NCBI GenBank assembly: GCA_964558295.1
Contig: CAZLDQ010000085.1
Span: 1 to 23,126, forward strand
Length of the DNA: 23,126 nucleotides
Direction: 5' to 3'
From: JBDKTH01 sp964558295
Lineage (GTDB): Bacteria; Planctomycetota; Planctomycetia; Pirellulales; Thermoguttaceae
This document shows positions 1 through 9,867 of this stretch, one piece after another (the first letter of the stretch is position 1; the number at the start of each line of letters is the position of its first letter). The position numbers were made by a program, and so were the translations under genes. The notes under the pieces were generated by a model that saw only the letters and a list, made by a program, of their open reading frames with translations, did no database searches and had not been told where the DNA came from.

Positions 1-1038
<1,038 letters not shown>

Positions 1039-1062
1039 CCCAGGCCTTTGCCTCAACGTCAT

Positions 1063-1436
1063 CCAAAGGGGAATCTTCTCTATTCTGGCACCCCGGTGGC
1101 CGCCTGGCAAGAGTTGCCCCAGGCCGTCTGCGATTTGGTGGGGCCCACGGGCTTGACTGCCGGGGAAATGTGGTGGGGAAATGCGGGGGGTGGCATAAAC
1201 GGCGGAACGCCACGGAGGGCGTTCCCTACAGGTTTTGTTCGTCAAAACCGATCATAGCCGCCGTCGCCAACAATCGGGTTCGCGCCAAAGGGCATGACGG
1301 CGAGAATCCGGATTCGTCCTGCTTCGGCCGCGGGATGGAAGATCGCCCGGATCATCGGAGTTGCTCAGGGGCAGTACGGGAGACCTCTTCTGCGGGCTGG
1401 GCCTTTGACCTTGATTCCCGCGAAGGGTTGGACCCC
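1063..1436. other. Intergenic region between sulfatase and AraC gene
   Basis: These 374 bases separate the sulfatase stop from the AraC start, both on the minus strand. No coding frame here looks like a real gene. The only clear structure is the pair of adjacent hairpins at 1204-1249. I did not find a convincing sigma-70 promoter for the AraC gene. Confidence 0.6.
1204..1249. repeat. Two adjacent perfect stem-loops (terminator or dispersed repeat)
   Basis: The first hairpin pairs GGAACGCC (1204-1211) with GGCGTTCC (1218-1225) across a 6-base loop. The second pairs GGTTTTG (1231-1237) with CAAAACC (1243-1249) across a 5-base loop. Five bases separate them. They lie about 190 bases downstream of the sulfatase stop codon, so they could terminate or protect that transcript. 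The compact tandem layout also resembles short intergenic palindromic repeats found in many copies in some genomes; copy number cannot be judged from this window. Confidence 0.6.
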
Positions 1437-2945
1437 CTATTTCCCGGCTTTCGCTCTCCTCTTTGGCTGCTTGGCGGAGCGGCCGTCGGGGCCCTGGGGA
1501 TCGTAGGTGGGATTGGGCGCAGGCATCCGGGCGTTGACGCTCGTGCGCCAAGCCTGGAGCTTGGCCTGGAGCGCGGCGACCTTCTCGGGATACTGCGCGG
1601 CCAGATTGTGCTGTTCGCCAAGGTCGTCGCGGAGATTGAACAGTTCCCTTCGCCCGTCTTCATACCACTCGATCAGTTTCCAGTCGCCCGCGCGGATCGC
1701 GCCGGCCGGGGCACCTCCCTGGTTGCCGTAGTGTGGGTAGTGCCAGTAGATGGCTTCGCGGTCGGGGACGCCCGTCTGTTTAAGCAGCGGCACGAGGCTC
1801 ACCCCGTCGAGGTGCTGTTGCGCTTTGGGCGGCAGGCCGGCGATTTCCAGGAGCGTGGGATAGAAGTCGGTGCTGACGGCCGGGTGGTGGCACTCGCTGC
1901 CGGGCTGGACCGTGCCGGGCCACTTGATGATCATCGGCTCGCGAATGCCCCCTTCATACAGCCAGCCTTTGCCGGCGCGGAGCGGCACGTTGCTTGTGGG
2001 CGAGCCTTCCGAGGTGCTCAGACCGCCGTTGTCGGACATGAACACGACGACCGTGTTGTCGGCCAGGCCGAGACGCTCCAGGGCTTGGAGCACTTTGCCG
2101 ACGGCGCTGTCCATGGCTTCGACCATCCCGGCGTAGACCGCATGATCCTGGATCTGACGCACCTCACGCGAACCTTCCGGAAGCCAACCGGGGCCGTTGT
2201 GTTGGACCGTCTGGGCTTTGGCCTCATACTTCGCCTTCAAGTCGGCGCGGGCCATGAGCGGCGTGTGGACCGAATAGAAAGAGAGATAGGCGAAGAATGG
2301 CTTTTGGTGGTGGACGCTGGCTTCGATGAACTTGACGGTTTCCGTGGCCAGGCGGTCGGGCAGATGCTCGCCTTCGGGGCCGTCGGCGAGCCGTGGATTG
2401 GCATAAGGGGAGAAGTACTTCTTGCCGCCGTAGGGCCCTCCCCAGTCGCAGCCGCCACGATTGACGTCGAACCCTTGATGCTCCGGCCAGAACGGTTCGG
2501 GGCCGAGGTGCCACTTGCCGGCAAAAAACGTCGCATAGCCCCCTTCGTGGAACGCTTCGGCCAGCGTGGTCTCCTCCAAGGGGAGGTGTTCCAGGTAGGC
2601 GGCCGGCAGCAGCCGCGTGTTGCGGTGCCAGGCGTCAGGCTGCGGTGCGCCGAAATAGTCGGTCGTGGCCAGACGGGCCGGGTACTTGCCGGTCATGATG
2701 CTCGCCCGCGTCGGGCTGCAAACCGGGCAGGCGGCATACCCGGCGGTAAACCGCATCCCGTCGCGAGCCAAGCGGTCGACATTCGGTGTCTCGTAAAACG
2801 TGCTCCCATAGCAGCCCAGGTCACGCCAGCCCAGGTCGTCGACAAGAAAGAAGACCACGTTGGGCCGCGATGGACTAGCGCCGCTGGCACCGCTGGCGAC
2901 GGCCAAAACAACACAGGCAACCAGGCTCGCACGGGGGCTCAACAT
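1437..2945 (-). CDS. Secreted sulfatase (formylglycine-dependent arylsulfatase family)
   Basis: The protein has 502 residues, usual for the family, and hydrolyses sulfate esters, probably on a carbohydrate. An N-terminal signal peptide (about residues 1-23) sends it out of the cytoplasm. Family motifs are intact: metal-binding DD at 36-37, the formylglycine motif CSPTR at 76-80 (Cys76 is oxidised to the catalytic formylglycine), GKWHLG at 143-148, SDNGG at 304-308 and RAGK ending at Lys326. The frame stays open upstream to 3068, but the ATG at 2945 begins the signal peptide and has AAAGGA about eight bases upstream, so I chose it. The C-terminus ends in a Lys/Arg-rich tail. No formylglycine-generating enzyme or anaerobic maturase is nearby. 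The AraC-family gene downstream may regulate it. Substrate unknown. Confidence 0.95.
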   Translation of the reverse strand: MLSPRASLVACVVLAVASGASGASPSRPNVVFFLVDDLGWRDLGCYGSTFYETPNVDRLARDGMRFTAGYAACPVCSPTRASIMTGKYPARLATTDYFGAPQPDAWHRNTRLLPAAYLEHLPLEETTLAEAFHEGGYATFFAGKWHLGPEPFWPEHQGFDVNRGGCDWGGPYGGKKYFSPYANPRLADGPEGEHLPDRLATETVKFIEASVHHQKPFFAYLSFYSVHTPLMARADLKAKYEAKAQTVQHNGPGWLPEGSREVRQIQDHAVYAGMVEAMDSAVGKVLQALERLGLADNTVVVFMSDNGGLSTSEGSPTSNVPLRAGKGWLYEGGIREPMIIKWPGTVQPGSECHHPAVSTDFYPTLLEIAGLPPKAQQHLDGVSLVPLLKQTGVPDREAIYWHYPHYGNQGGAPAGAIRAGDWKLIEWYEDGRRELFNLRDDLGEQHNLAAQYPEKVAALQAKLQAWRTSVNARMPAPNPTYDPQGPDGRSAKQPKRRAKAGK

Positions 2946-3080
2946 GACGCTTTCCTTTCGCAGACGACGGGTGGAGCCGGAAGACGGACTTCTCGCTAGG
3001 TAGTCTAACACCGCAGGGCTGCGAAGGTAACGAGAAAACCTGGGAAGAATCCGCCTCTGGATGGACACGCGAAGACAAAA

Positions 3081-3110
3081 AGGGCCGGACGATTGCAGTC
3101 GTCCGGCCCT
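3081..3110 (-). terminator. Intrinsic terminator of the sigma factor gene
   Basis: A perfect 12-bp stem (AGGGCCGGACGA at 3081-3092 with its complement at 3099-3110) encloses a 6-base loop. On the minus strand it is followed by a run of T (the A run at 3077-3080 on the plus strand). It starts 28 bases beyond the sigma factor stop codon, the position and form of a Rho-independent terminator. Confidence 0.9.
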
Positions 3111-3137
3111 TGGCGTGTCGAACGGTTGCCCGGAGGC

Positions 3138-4721
<1,584 letters not shown>

Positions 4722-4728
4722 TGCAAGA

Positions 4729-4733
4729 CTCCT
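4729..4733 (-). promoter_or_regulatory. Ribosome binding site fixing the sigma factor TTG start
   Basis: AGGAG on the minus strand, seven bases before TTG at 4721. The longer open frame starting at 4757 would run straight across this site, which argues against the longer start. Confidence 0.7.
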
Positions 4734-5402
4734 AGATTTTCTCAAGCGGTCACACAAACCGGGAGGAGATGGAATAGTCGGCTGGAGGAACGGCTCGCCG
4801 CGCAGAGGCGAGAAGCGGGCAAGACCTCCTGCGGAACACCCGAGCTACTCCGCAAGCTACTCCTCCCTACCACCATGAATACTGTCCCTTCATCTGGCCG
4901 TGGCAGACCACGCAATCATACCACCAATTCCCAGGGTCGGTGGGACCCCTTGACATTTGGTAAAGAATTCCTCCTAAGGGAAGAATACGACTCCCGTCCA
5001 GGTTGGCTAAGTTTCCCAGACTCTCTCGCGGCGTGGAACAAAACCCCTGATGCGCACAGCCAGGTGATCCCGTGTTGTTGGCCAAAAAGAACAAAGATCA
5101 CCGAGGCCTGAAAGACTCGGCATCAGGAAAGAATTGCTCACGCTGCGCTGTCGCTGGGTCTCGCTCGGTTCTGTTGGATGGCGGGAAGCAAGATGCTTTC
5201 TCACCCGTGGGGCCTCTATCCGGGGCTGGGTAGTCGAGGAGACCGGCGCTTCTATTGTACTTACGTTCCGAAGACCGTCTAGGGTTTGGTTTCATAATTC
5301 TCTCAAGAAAAATTCTCGCCAAACCGAACGCCGCTCGCCGGCCGGAAACTGGGAAGCCTGGCGAGTCTAGTGCCAGACTCCCCCACTGCTGAACGCAACG
5401 GG

Positions 5403-5429
5403 GGCTGGGGCTCGCCCCCGCCCCCAGCC
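5403..5429. repeat. GC-rich inverted repeat
   Basis: GGCTGGGG (5403-5410) pairs with CCCCAGCC (5422-5429); an alternative inner pairing GGGGC/GCCCC (5407-5418) has a 2-base loop. It lies about 90 bases upstream of the zinc-ribbon gene. It could be a short dispersed palindromic repeat or an RNA structure; nothing decides between them. Confidence 0.45.
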
Positions 5430-5520
5430 TCTCTTCCCGCGATTCATCTCGCCAATTCTCCTGATCGACGTTAAACTGGAGAAATAGGCCCTCTCTCGTC
5501 CCACACGTTTCAGAAGCGTC

Positions 5521-6057
5521 ATGGCCAAGACCAAGTTTTTGCTCCCCTGCTCGTGCGGCCGGGAAATCCCGGTTGAGATCACCAAGGCCGGTCAGCAGCT
5601 GCAGTGCGCTTGCGGAGCGATCCTGGAAGTCCCCACACTGCAAGGGCTTCGGACGCTCAAGCGAGCCGCGCCCGACGTGGCGGCTTCGCGGAAATCGACC
5701 TGGGGGCTGCGCCAGCAGTTGCTCCTCGTGGGGGCCGTCATCACCGTGATCGCCCTGATACCGGCCGGCTACCTCTACCTCTACCGGCCGCAAATGCTCG
5801 ACATCGACACCGTCTCCCCCTGGCATGCCTGGAACATCTGGCTCGATCTTCGCCTGGGCCTTCGCGAAGGGATGCGTGAAATCGCCCAATTCGACGCCAT
5901 GGTCGCCGCCTATTGGCGTTGGATGGGCGTCCTGGGAGTCCTTGCCACCCTCGGCCTTCTTACGATGGCCAGCTCATTGCTCGTCCCGCAGAAGAAGCGG
6001 AAAAGTCGGCAGCAAGCACAAGCAATGGTCCGTGGGCAGGTGGGCAGTGCAGGGTGA
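5521..6057 (+). CDS. Small zinc-ribbon membrane protein, function unknown
   Basis: This 178-residue protein starts with a probable zinc ribbon made of two CxC pairs (Cys10, Cys12, Cys29, Cys31, in CSCG and CACG contexts). The linker 33-66 is followed by two predicted membrane helices (about 67-87 and 133-155). Between the helices is a Trp-rich segment (SPWHAWNIWLDLRLGL), probably outside the membrane. The tail is basic and cytoplasmic (KKRKSRQQAQ). The layout, cytoplasmic metal-binding knob plus hairpin of membrane helices, is of a type seen in planctomycete hypothetical proteins; I know of no assigned function. The ATG is chosen from the ribbon at the N-terminus; the ribosome site is weak. 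It is a single gene, convergent with the methyltransferase. Confidence 0.75.
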   Translation: MAKTKFLLPCSCGREIPVEITKAGQQLQCACGAILEVPTLQGLRTLKRAAPDVAASRKSTWGLRQQLLLVGAVITVIALIPAGYLYLYRPQMLDIDTVSPWHAWNIWLDLRLGLREGMREIAQFDAMVAAYWRWMGVLGVLATLGLLTMASSLLVPQKKRKSRQQAQAMVRGQVGSAG

Positions 6058-6185
6058 AAAACGATCCGCAGCGTTCCACCACGTTGCATGAGCTTACCTC
6101 TTCGCGTCCCCCTTGCGCAACTGTCCATCCACCAATTCACACAGCGTACAGCGTACTTTCGGCTTTCCGCTTTTCCCTTTCCCCC

Positions 6186-6965
6186 TCACGTCTTCCGCAG
6201 CACAAACACCGTATCCTCCGTGGTCGGGCCGATCGTTACGGGCCGGTTGATGTCATACGTAAAGTCGTACACTTCCACCAATTCCAACTCCGAAACCCGG
6301 GCCAAGAGGCGGAGGAATTGGTCGGCCGTGTAGGTGCGGAAGGGGAACTCATCGTCCAGGCGGAACTGGCGGCTCGGCGTGTAGACGTCAAACACGAAGC
6401 GGACCCATTCCTGGCGACGCTGGCGGTCCAGCCGAAGCGACATCATACGCGAGTTGATCATCAGTTGGCCTCGCCGGGCGGTCCAGGCCTCTTCTTCACA
6501 GCATGGTCCAAGAGTGGGGGTCAGGTGGAGGCCCAACGCATAAATCCCCCCTTTCGCTAAAGCCGCCGCCATGCAACGGAGGTGGTTTTCCGCTTTCCGC
6601 TCCGTGTCGAGATGGCGAAAGCTGTTAATCGTATTAAACGCCGCATCCACCTTGCGGCGGAGGCGGAAGTCGGACATGTCGGCCGTCAGAGCGCTTGGGC
6701 GAAACCCGTATCGCTTCAGCCGGGCATTGCAAAAGGCCACGGCTTTCGGGTTCAAGTCGTTGCCCGATACCTCGTAGCCCGCCTTAGCAAAGCGAACCAA
6801 CAGCCGGCCCGTGCCGCAGGCCGGCTCGAAGAGCCGTTTGACCGGCCGGCGCGCATGTTTTTTGAAGCAGGCCCCGAGGAAGTCGTACTCGGCCTTGCAG
6901 TCGGCGCCGAACAGGAGGTCGTAGTACTTCGGGTAATCGTAGATGTTTGCGTGGATGGTTTCCAT
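6186..6965 (-). CDS. Class I SAM-dependent methyltransferase
   Basis: The 259-residue protein has the Rossmann-fold methyltransferase pattern. Motif I is LFEPACGTGRLLVRFA (45-60), which binds S-adenosylmethionine, followed by the acidic end of strand 2 in VSGNDLNPKAV (67-76). A motif II/III-like segment (ADMSDF, 95-100, and FNTINSFRHL, 110-119) follows. The N-terminus (IYDYPKYYDLLFG) is typical of small-molecule methyltransferases. The frame continues upstream to 7121, but the added residues look like translated non-coding DNA, so I chose the ATG at 6965; the ribosome site is poor, leaving some doubt. The substrate cannot be told. It is monocistronic, with a long upstream region. Confidence 0.88.
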   Translation of the reverse strand: METIHANIYDYPKYYDLLFGADCKAEYDFLGACFKKHARRPVKRLFEPACGTGRLLVRFAKAGYEVSGNDLNPKAVAFCNARLKRYGFRPSALTADMSDFRLRRKVDAAFNTINSFRHLDTERKAENHLRCMAAALAKGGIYALGLHLTPTLGPCCEEEAWTARRGQLMINSRMMSLRLDRQRRQEWVRFVFDVYTPSRQFRLDDEFPFRTYTADQFLRLLARVSELELVEVYDFTYDINRPVTIGPTTEDTVFVLRKT

Positions 6966-7515
6966 CAAGGTGCTCGGGCGGATTGGGATGCAGGGCGCAA
7001 ACCTTAGCAGGCCGTCATGATACGACACGAATCCTCCAACGAGCAATTGCCCCGAAGATACGGGCCCTTGTTGGAGGAGCGGATTACTCGAGAGCGATTC
7101 GGCTTGCTCGGCGAACCCCACCCGGATGGATTTCCCCCCTTATTGCTCCTTCTTTGATACGCCTTTCGATGCACGACAAGAAAAGACTAGAAATTGGGCC
7201 ACGCGATTCGCTAAGCTCGCAGACGGGCCAAGCATTCCGCAGGCCCAAGCAAGTCAAGCCGCTCGAAGGTGTCCAATGTCCATGAATTGCCCGGCTGCTG
7301 TAGAGGCCTCCCGCCTGCGATCCATGCTGACGGCATGTCCGTCGGCAAGACTCCAGGTTGGCGAGAGGTCCACATCGCACGAATCGGCCCGGCGCCGCAA
7401 CATTCGGGAGGCATTTGACCGTCCCCTGAGAGAAGACTTCCCGCGGAGCGATCTCCGGTCTGTTGACGACCAGAATTTGCCCGCCCCGCCTCGCACTCCA
7501 TTGGGCACCGGCCGG
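6966..7515. other. Intergenic region upstream of the methyltransferase
   Basis: About 550 bases lie between the methyltransferase start and the nifS stop. Short open frames on both strands lack recognisable domains. The region probably holds the methyltransferase promoter (minus strand) and the 3' end of the nifUS transcript. No strong terminator hairpin follows nifS. The one clear structure is the inverted repeat at 7033-7077. Confidence 0.5.
7033..7077. repeat. Inverted repeat in the methyltransferase leader
   Basis: CCTCCAAC (7033-7040) pairs perfectly with GTTGGAGG (7070-7077). Inside the 29-base loop, CCCG and CGGG (7051-7064) can form a second small stem. It begins 68 bases upstream of the chosen methyltransferase start, where it could be part of the mRNA leader. 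It matches no riboswitch I recognise. Confidence 0.45.
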
Positions 7516-8739
7516 CTACGGCTTCCCCTGAATCCGATGCTCGGCGTCAGCCCGCGGGGCGTTGGTCTTTTGGTCCCAGTAGGGGGACAACCGGCGAAGA
7601 TTGGCCACGATCCCAGGAAAGACTTCGAGGATCTTGTCGATGTCTTCCTCGGTGTTGAAGCGGCTGAAACTGAAACGGATCGAGCCATGTACGGCCGTGA
7701 AAGGGACGTTCATCGCCCGGAGCACATGCGACGGCTCGAGCGAGCCCGAGGTGCAAGCCGAACCGCTCGACGCGCAAATTCCCGCGGCGCTGAGTTGATA
7801 GAGCATCCCTTCTCCTTCCACGTAATGGAAGGACACATTGAGCGTGTTAGGAAGCCGCGGGGCCCGCTTGCCGTTGACTTGGATGTTGGGGATCATCCGT
7901 TCCAGGGAGCTTTCCAGCCGATCGCGCAAGTGCCGAATCCGGGTCTCTTCGTCGTCGTAGTATTGCGCGGCCAGCTCGACGGCCTTGGCCAGGCCGACGA
8001 TGTAGGGTACGTTCTCGGTCCCTGCCCGGCGGCTCTCTTCCTGATGCCCGCCGATCATGAATGGCCGGCACGGGGTGCCGCGCTTCACATACAGCGCGCC
8101 GACGCCTTTGGGCGCATGCAGCTTATGCCCGGAAAAAGAGAGCAGATCCACATGCCGGAACTCGCCGCTCAGATCGATGGGGATCTTTCCCACGGTCTGC
8201 GTGGCGTCGGTATGAAAGACGATCGATGGGTCGGTTTCTTTGGTTATCCGGGCAAGCTGCTCGATCGGGAAGAGGACCCCCGTCTCGTTGTTCGCGTGCA
8301 TGATCGTCACGAGAAACGTTTCGGGGCCCAGCGCGCGGATAAACTCCTTCACATCGAGATTGCCGTCGTGGTCGACGCCCAGATAGGTCACCTGATAGCC
8401 GCTGTGTTCCAGGTCCCGGCAGACCTCCAACACGGCCGGATGCTCGACCGCGGTCGTGATGATGTGGCGCCGCCGCGGTTCCGCCTTGGCTGTGCCGAAG
8501 ATGGCCGTGTTGTTGCTCTCCGTGGCGCAGGAGGTGAACAGAAACTGCCGCGGATCGGCCACGTGAAAGCTCTGGGCGATCGTCTGCCGCGCGGCGGCCA
8601 CGGCCTGGGCTGCGCGCCGGGCCGGCTCGTACATCGAGCTGGGATTGAAATACTCGTCCGTGAAAAACGGCCGCATCGCCTCGAACACTTCCGGGGCGAC
8701 CTGCGTCGTGGCATTGTTATCCGCGTAGACGATCTTCAT
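7516..8739 (-). CDS. nifS: Cysteine desulfurase NifS
   Basis: This 407-residue PLP enzyme removes sulfur from cysteine as an enzyme-bound persulfide and passes it to a scaffold for Fe-S cluster assembly. The PLP-binding lysine is Lys206 in SFSGHKLHAPKG. The ring-stacking His100 (TAVEHPAV) and the HTDATQ motif (176-181, with Asp178 and Gln181) are present. The catalytic cysteine is Cys329 in SSGSACTSGSLEPSHVL, and the SRRAGTEN motif is at 236-243. Length and the short active-site loop fit group I NifS/IscS enzymes. It starts 15 bases after the NifU gene, on the same strand and in the same reading frame, so the two are co-transcribed. The NifU partner is why I call it nifS rather than iscS. Confidence 0.95.
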   Translation of the reverse strand: MKIVYADNNATTQVAPEVFEAMRPFFTDEYFNPSSMYEPARRAAQAVAAARQTIAQSFHVADPRQFLFTSCATESNNTAIFGTAKAEPRRRHIITTAVEHPAVLEVCRDLEHSGYQVTYLGVDHDGNLDVKEFIRALGPETFLVTIMHANNETGVLFPIEQLARITKETDPSIVFHTDATQTVGKIPIDLSGEFRHVDLLSFSGHKLHAPKGVGALYVKRGTPCRPFMIGGHQEESRRAGTENVPYIVGLAKAVELAAQYYDDEETRIRHLRDRLESSLERMIPNIQVNGKRAPRLPNTLNVSFHYVEGEGMLYQLSAAGICASSGSACTSGSLEPSHVLRAMNVPFTAVHGSIRFSFSRFNTEEDIDKILEVFPGIVANLRRLSPYWDQKTNAPRADAEHRIQGKP

Positions 8740-8754
8740 GGGCTTCGATCCCGG

Positions 8755-9726
8755 CTAGACTCGAATCACCTGGACGCGCTCATCGACCTTCTCTTTCAAG
8801 GCACGCTCGACAAGCATGCGCAACGTCTGATGAGCCCCGGCACAACCGCTGCAGGCGCCGGCCAAACGGCAGTAGACGCGAAAACCCTTGATGTCGAGGA
8901 TTTCCACGTCGCCGCCGTCTTGTTGGAGCATCGGCCGGACATACTCGTCCAAGGTCTTTTCCACCTTCTTGCTGAACTGATACGGCGAGACGGGGGCTTC
9001 GCCGGACGAGGCCGTCTCGGCGGGAACCGTCAAGGGGAGGGTGCCTTGCGGGAGAATCTTCAACTGCCGCTGGCTGTCGTTCCACGTCTGGTCCAAGAGG
9101 TCCTGGAGTCCGCCCGGCACATGGTGGCACGACATACAGGCTCCGCCCGCCTTGATCGCGTTGACGATCTCGGGGATCGTGCGGAGGTTCAACTCCTTGA
9201 TCTTCCGCCGCAGGTAGGGCTCAGTGATCGAAAAACACTTGCAGACGATCCGCCCTTCGTCTTCCTCCTTCAGATGCATGTCGATCCCCAGCCGGTCGAG
9301 ATCGACGCCCCGTTTTTGCGCCCAGTTGAACACGGCCGCTTCGAGCGCCTCGGCCCCCATCACCGAACAGTGGATCTTCTGCTGCGGCAGCCCTTCGAGG
9401 TAGTCGACAATGTCCTGATTGGTGATCTTCAACGCCTGGATCGGCGTATAGTGCCCCTGCTCGATCAACGCGCACAGCGCTTCCGAAGCCGCAATCGCCG
9501 ACGTGCAGCCAAACGTCAGATAGCGGGCCGCCTCGATCACGTCCTGCGTCGGGTCGGTCGGATGCCGCTTCACCCGGAACGTGAACCGCAACGCGTCGCC
9601 ACACGCAATCGAGCCATGCTCGCCAAAACCGTCTGGATCCTCGATCTCCCCCAGGTGGGTGCCTGGTTTACCATGCACCGCGTCCATGAAGAGTTGTTTG
9701 GTCTTCTCACTATACTCCCACGCCAT
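8755..9726 (-). CDS. nifU: Fe-S cluster scaffold NifU, three-domain form
   Basis: This 323-residue scaffold receives sulfur from NifS and iron to build clusters for delivery to apoproteins. Three domains are visible: an IscU-like N-terminal domain with scaffold cysteines Cys42, Cys74 and Cys120; a central BFD-type [2Fe-2S] domain with Cys162, Cys164, Cys197 and Cys200; and a C-terminal Nfu domain with the CxxC at Cys292-Cys295. The frame extends to 9762, but the ATG at 9726 gives the family start (MAWEYSEKTKQLF) and has GGAG seven bases upstream. No nitrogenase or other nif genes are in the window, so a general housekeeping role in Fe-S assembly is likely. It is the first gene of a two-gene operon with nifS. 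Confidence 0.96.
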   Translation of the reverse strand: MAWEYSEKTKQLFMDAVHGKPGTHLGEIEDPDGFGEHGSIACGDALRFTFRVKRHPTDPTQDVIEAARYLTFGCTSAIAASEALCALIEQGHYTPIQALKITNQDIVDYLEGLPQQKIHCSVMGAEALEAAVFNWAQKRGVDLDRLGIDMHLKEEDEGRIVCKCFSITEPYLRRKIKELNLRTIPEIVNAIKAGGACMSCHHVPGGLQDLLDQTWNDSQRQLKILPQGTLPLTVPAETASSGEAPVSPYQFSKKVEKTLDEYVRPMLQQDGGDVEILDIKGFRVYCRLAGACSGCAGAHQTLRMLVERALKEKVDERVQVIRV

Positions 9727-9777
9727 CAACGTTCTCCGAACACGCTCGCTTCTGTTGCGCAAAATGCGTCAACCTTT

Positions 9778-9805
9778 ACGATAGCACCCGGCCGGAAAAC
9801 GTCAA
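9778..9805 (-). promoter_or_regulatory. Sigma-70 type promoter for nifU-nifS
   Basis: On the minus strand, TTGACG (9800-9805) and TATCGT (9778-9783) are 16 bases apart, matching -35 and -10 consensus at five and four of six positions. The -10 box lies about 50 bases upstream of the nifU start. This suggests that nifUS is transcribed independently of the efflux operon upstream. Assigned by eye. Confidence 0.5.
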
Positions 9806-9867
9806 CCAGGGCTGGCAATTTCATTATCCCCCCTTGCCGGGCGGTCGCGACAGATCGGCGGATTCCC

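Larger units (their letters stand above)
4722..5520. other. Long intergenic region upstream of the sigma factor
   Basis: About 800 bases separate the divergent sigma factor and zinc-ribbon genes, longer than other gaps in the window. Several frames are open but none has recognisable protein features. Small inverted repeats are visible: GGTGATC at 5063-5069 with GATCACC at 5096-5102, and CCGAG at 5101-5105 with CTCGG at 5116-5120. It also holds a plus-strand TTGACA at 4950-4955 without a good -10 partner. It probably carries the promoters and leader of the sigma gene, but I cannot place them. Confidence 0.5.

Noticed and set aside
4950..4955. Perfect TTGACA on the plus strand
   Set aside because: No convincing -10 box at 16-18 bases, and the next plus-strand gene is over 500 bases away.
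4867..5094. Small minus-strand frame with a CVVCH haem-like motif
   Set aside because: Only 75 codons, no signal peptide and poor ribosome spacing; one CxxCH can arise by chance. Mentioned only as part of the intergenic observation.
5098..5889. 263-codon minus-strand frame over the zinc-ribbon gene
   Set aside because: The plus-strand protein has paired cysteines and two membrane helices; the minus-strand translation has no features.
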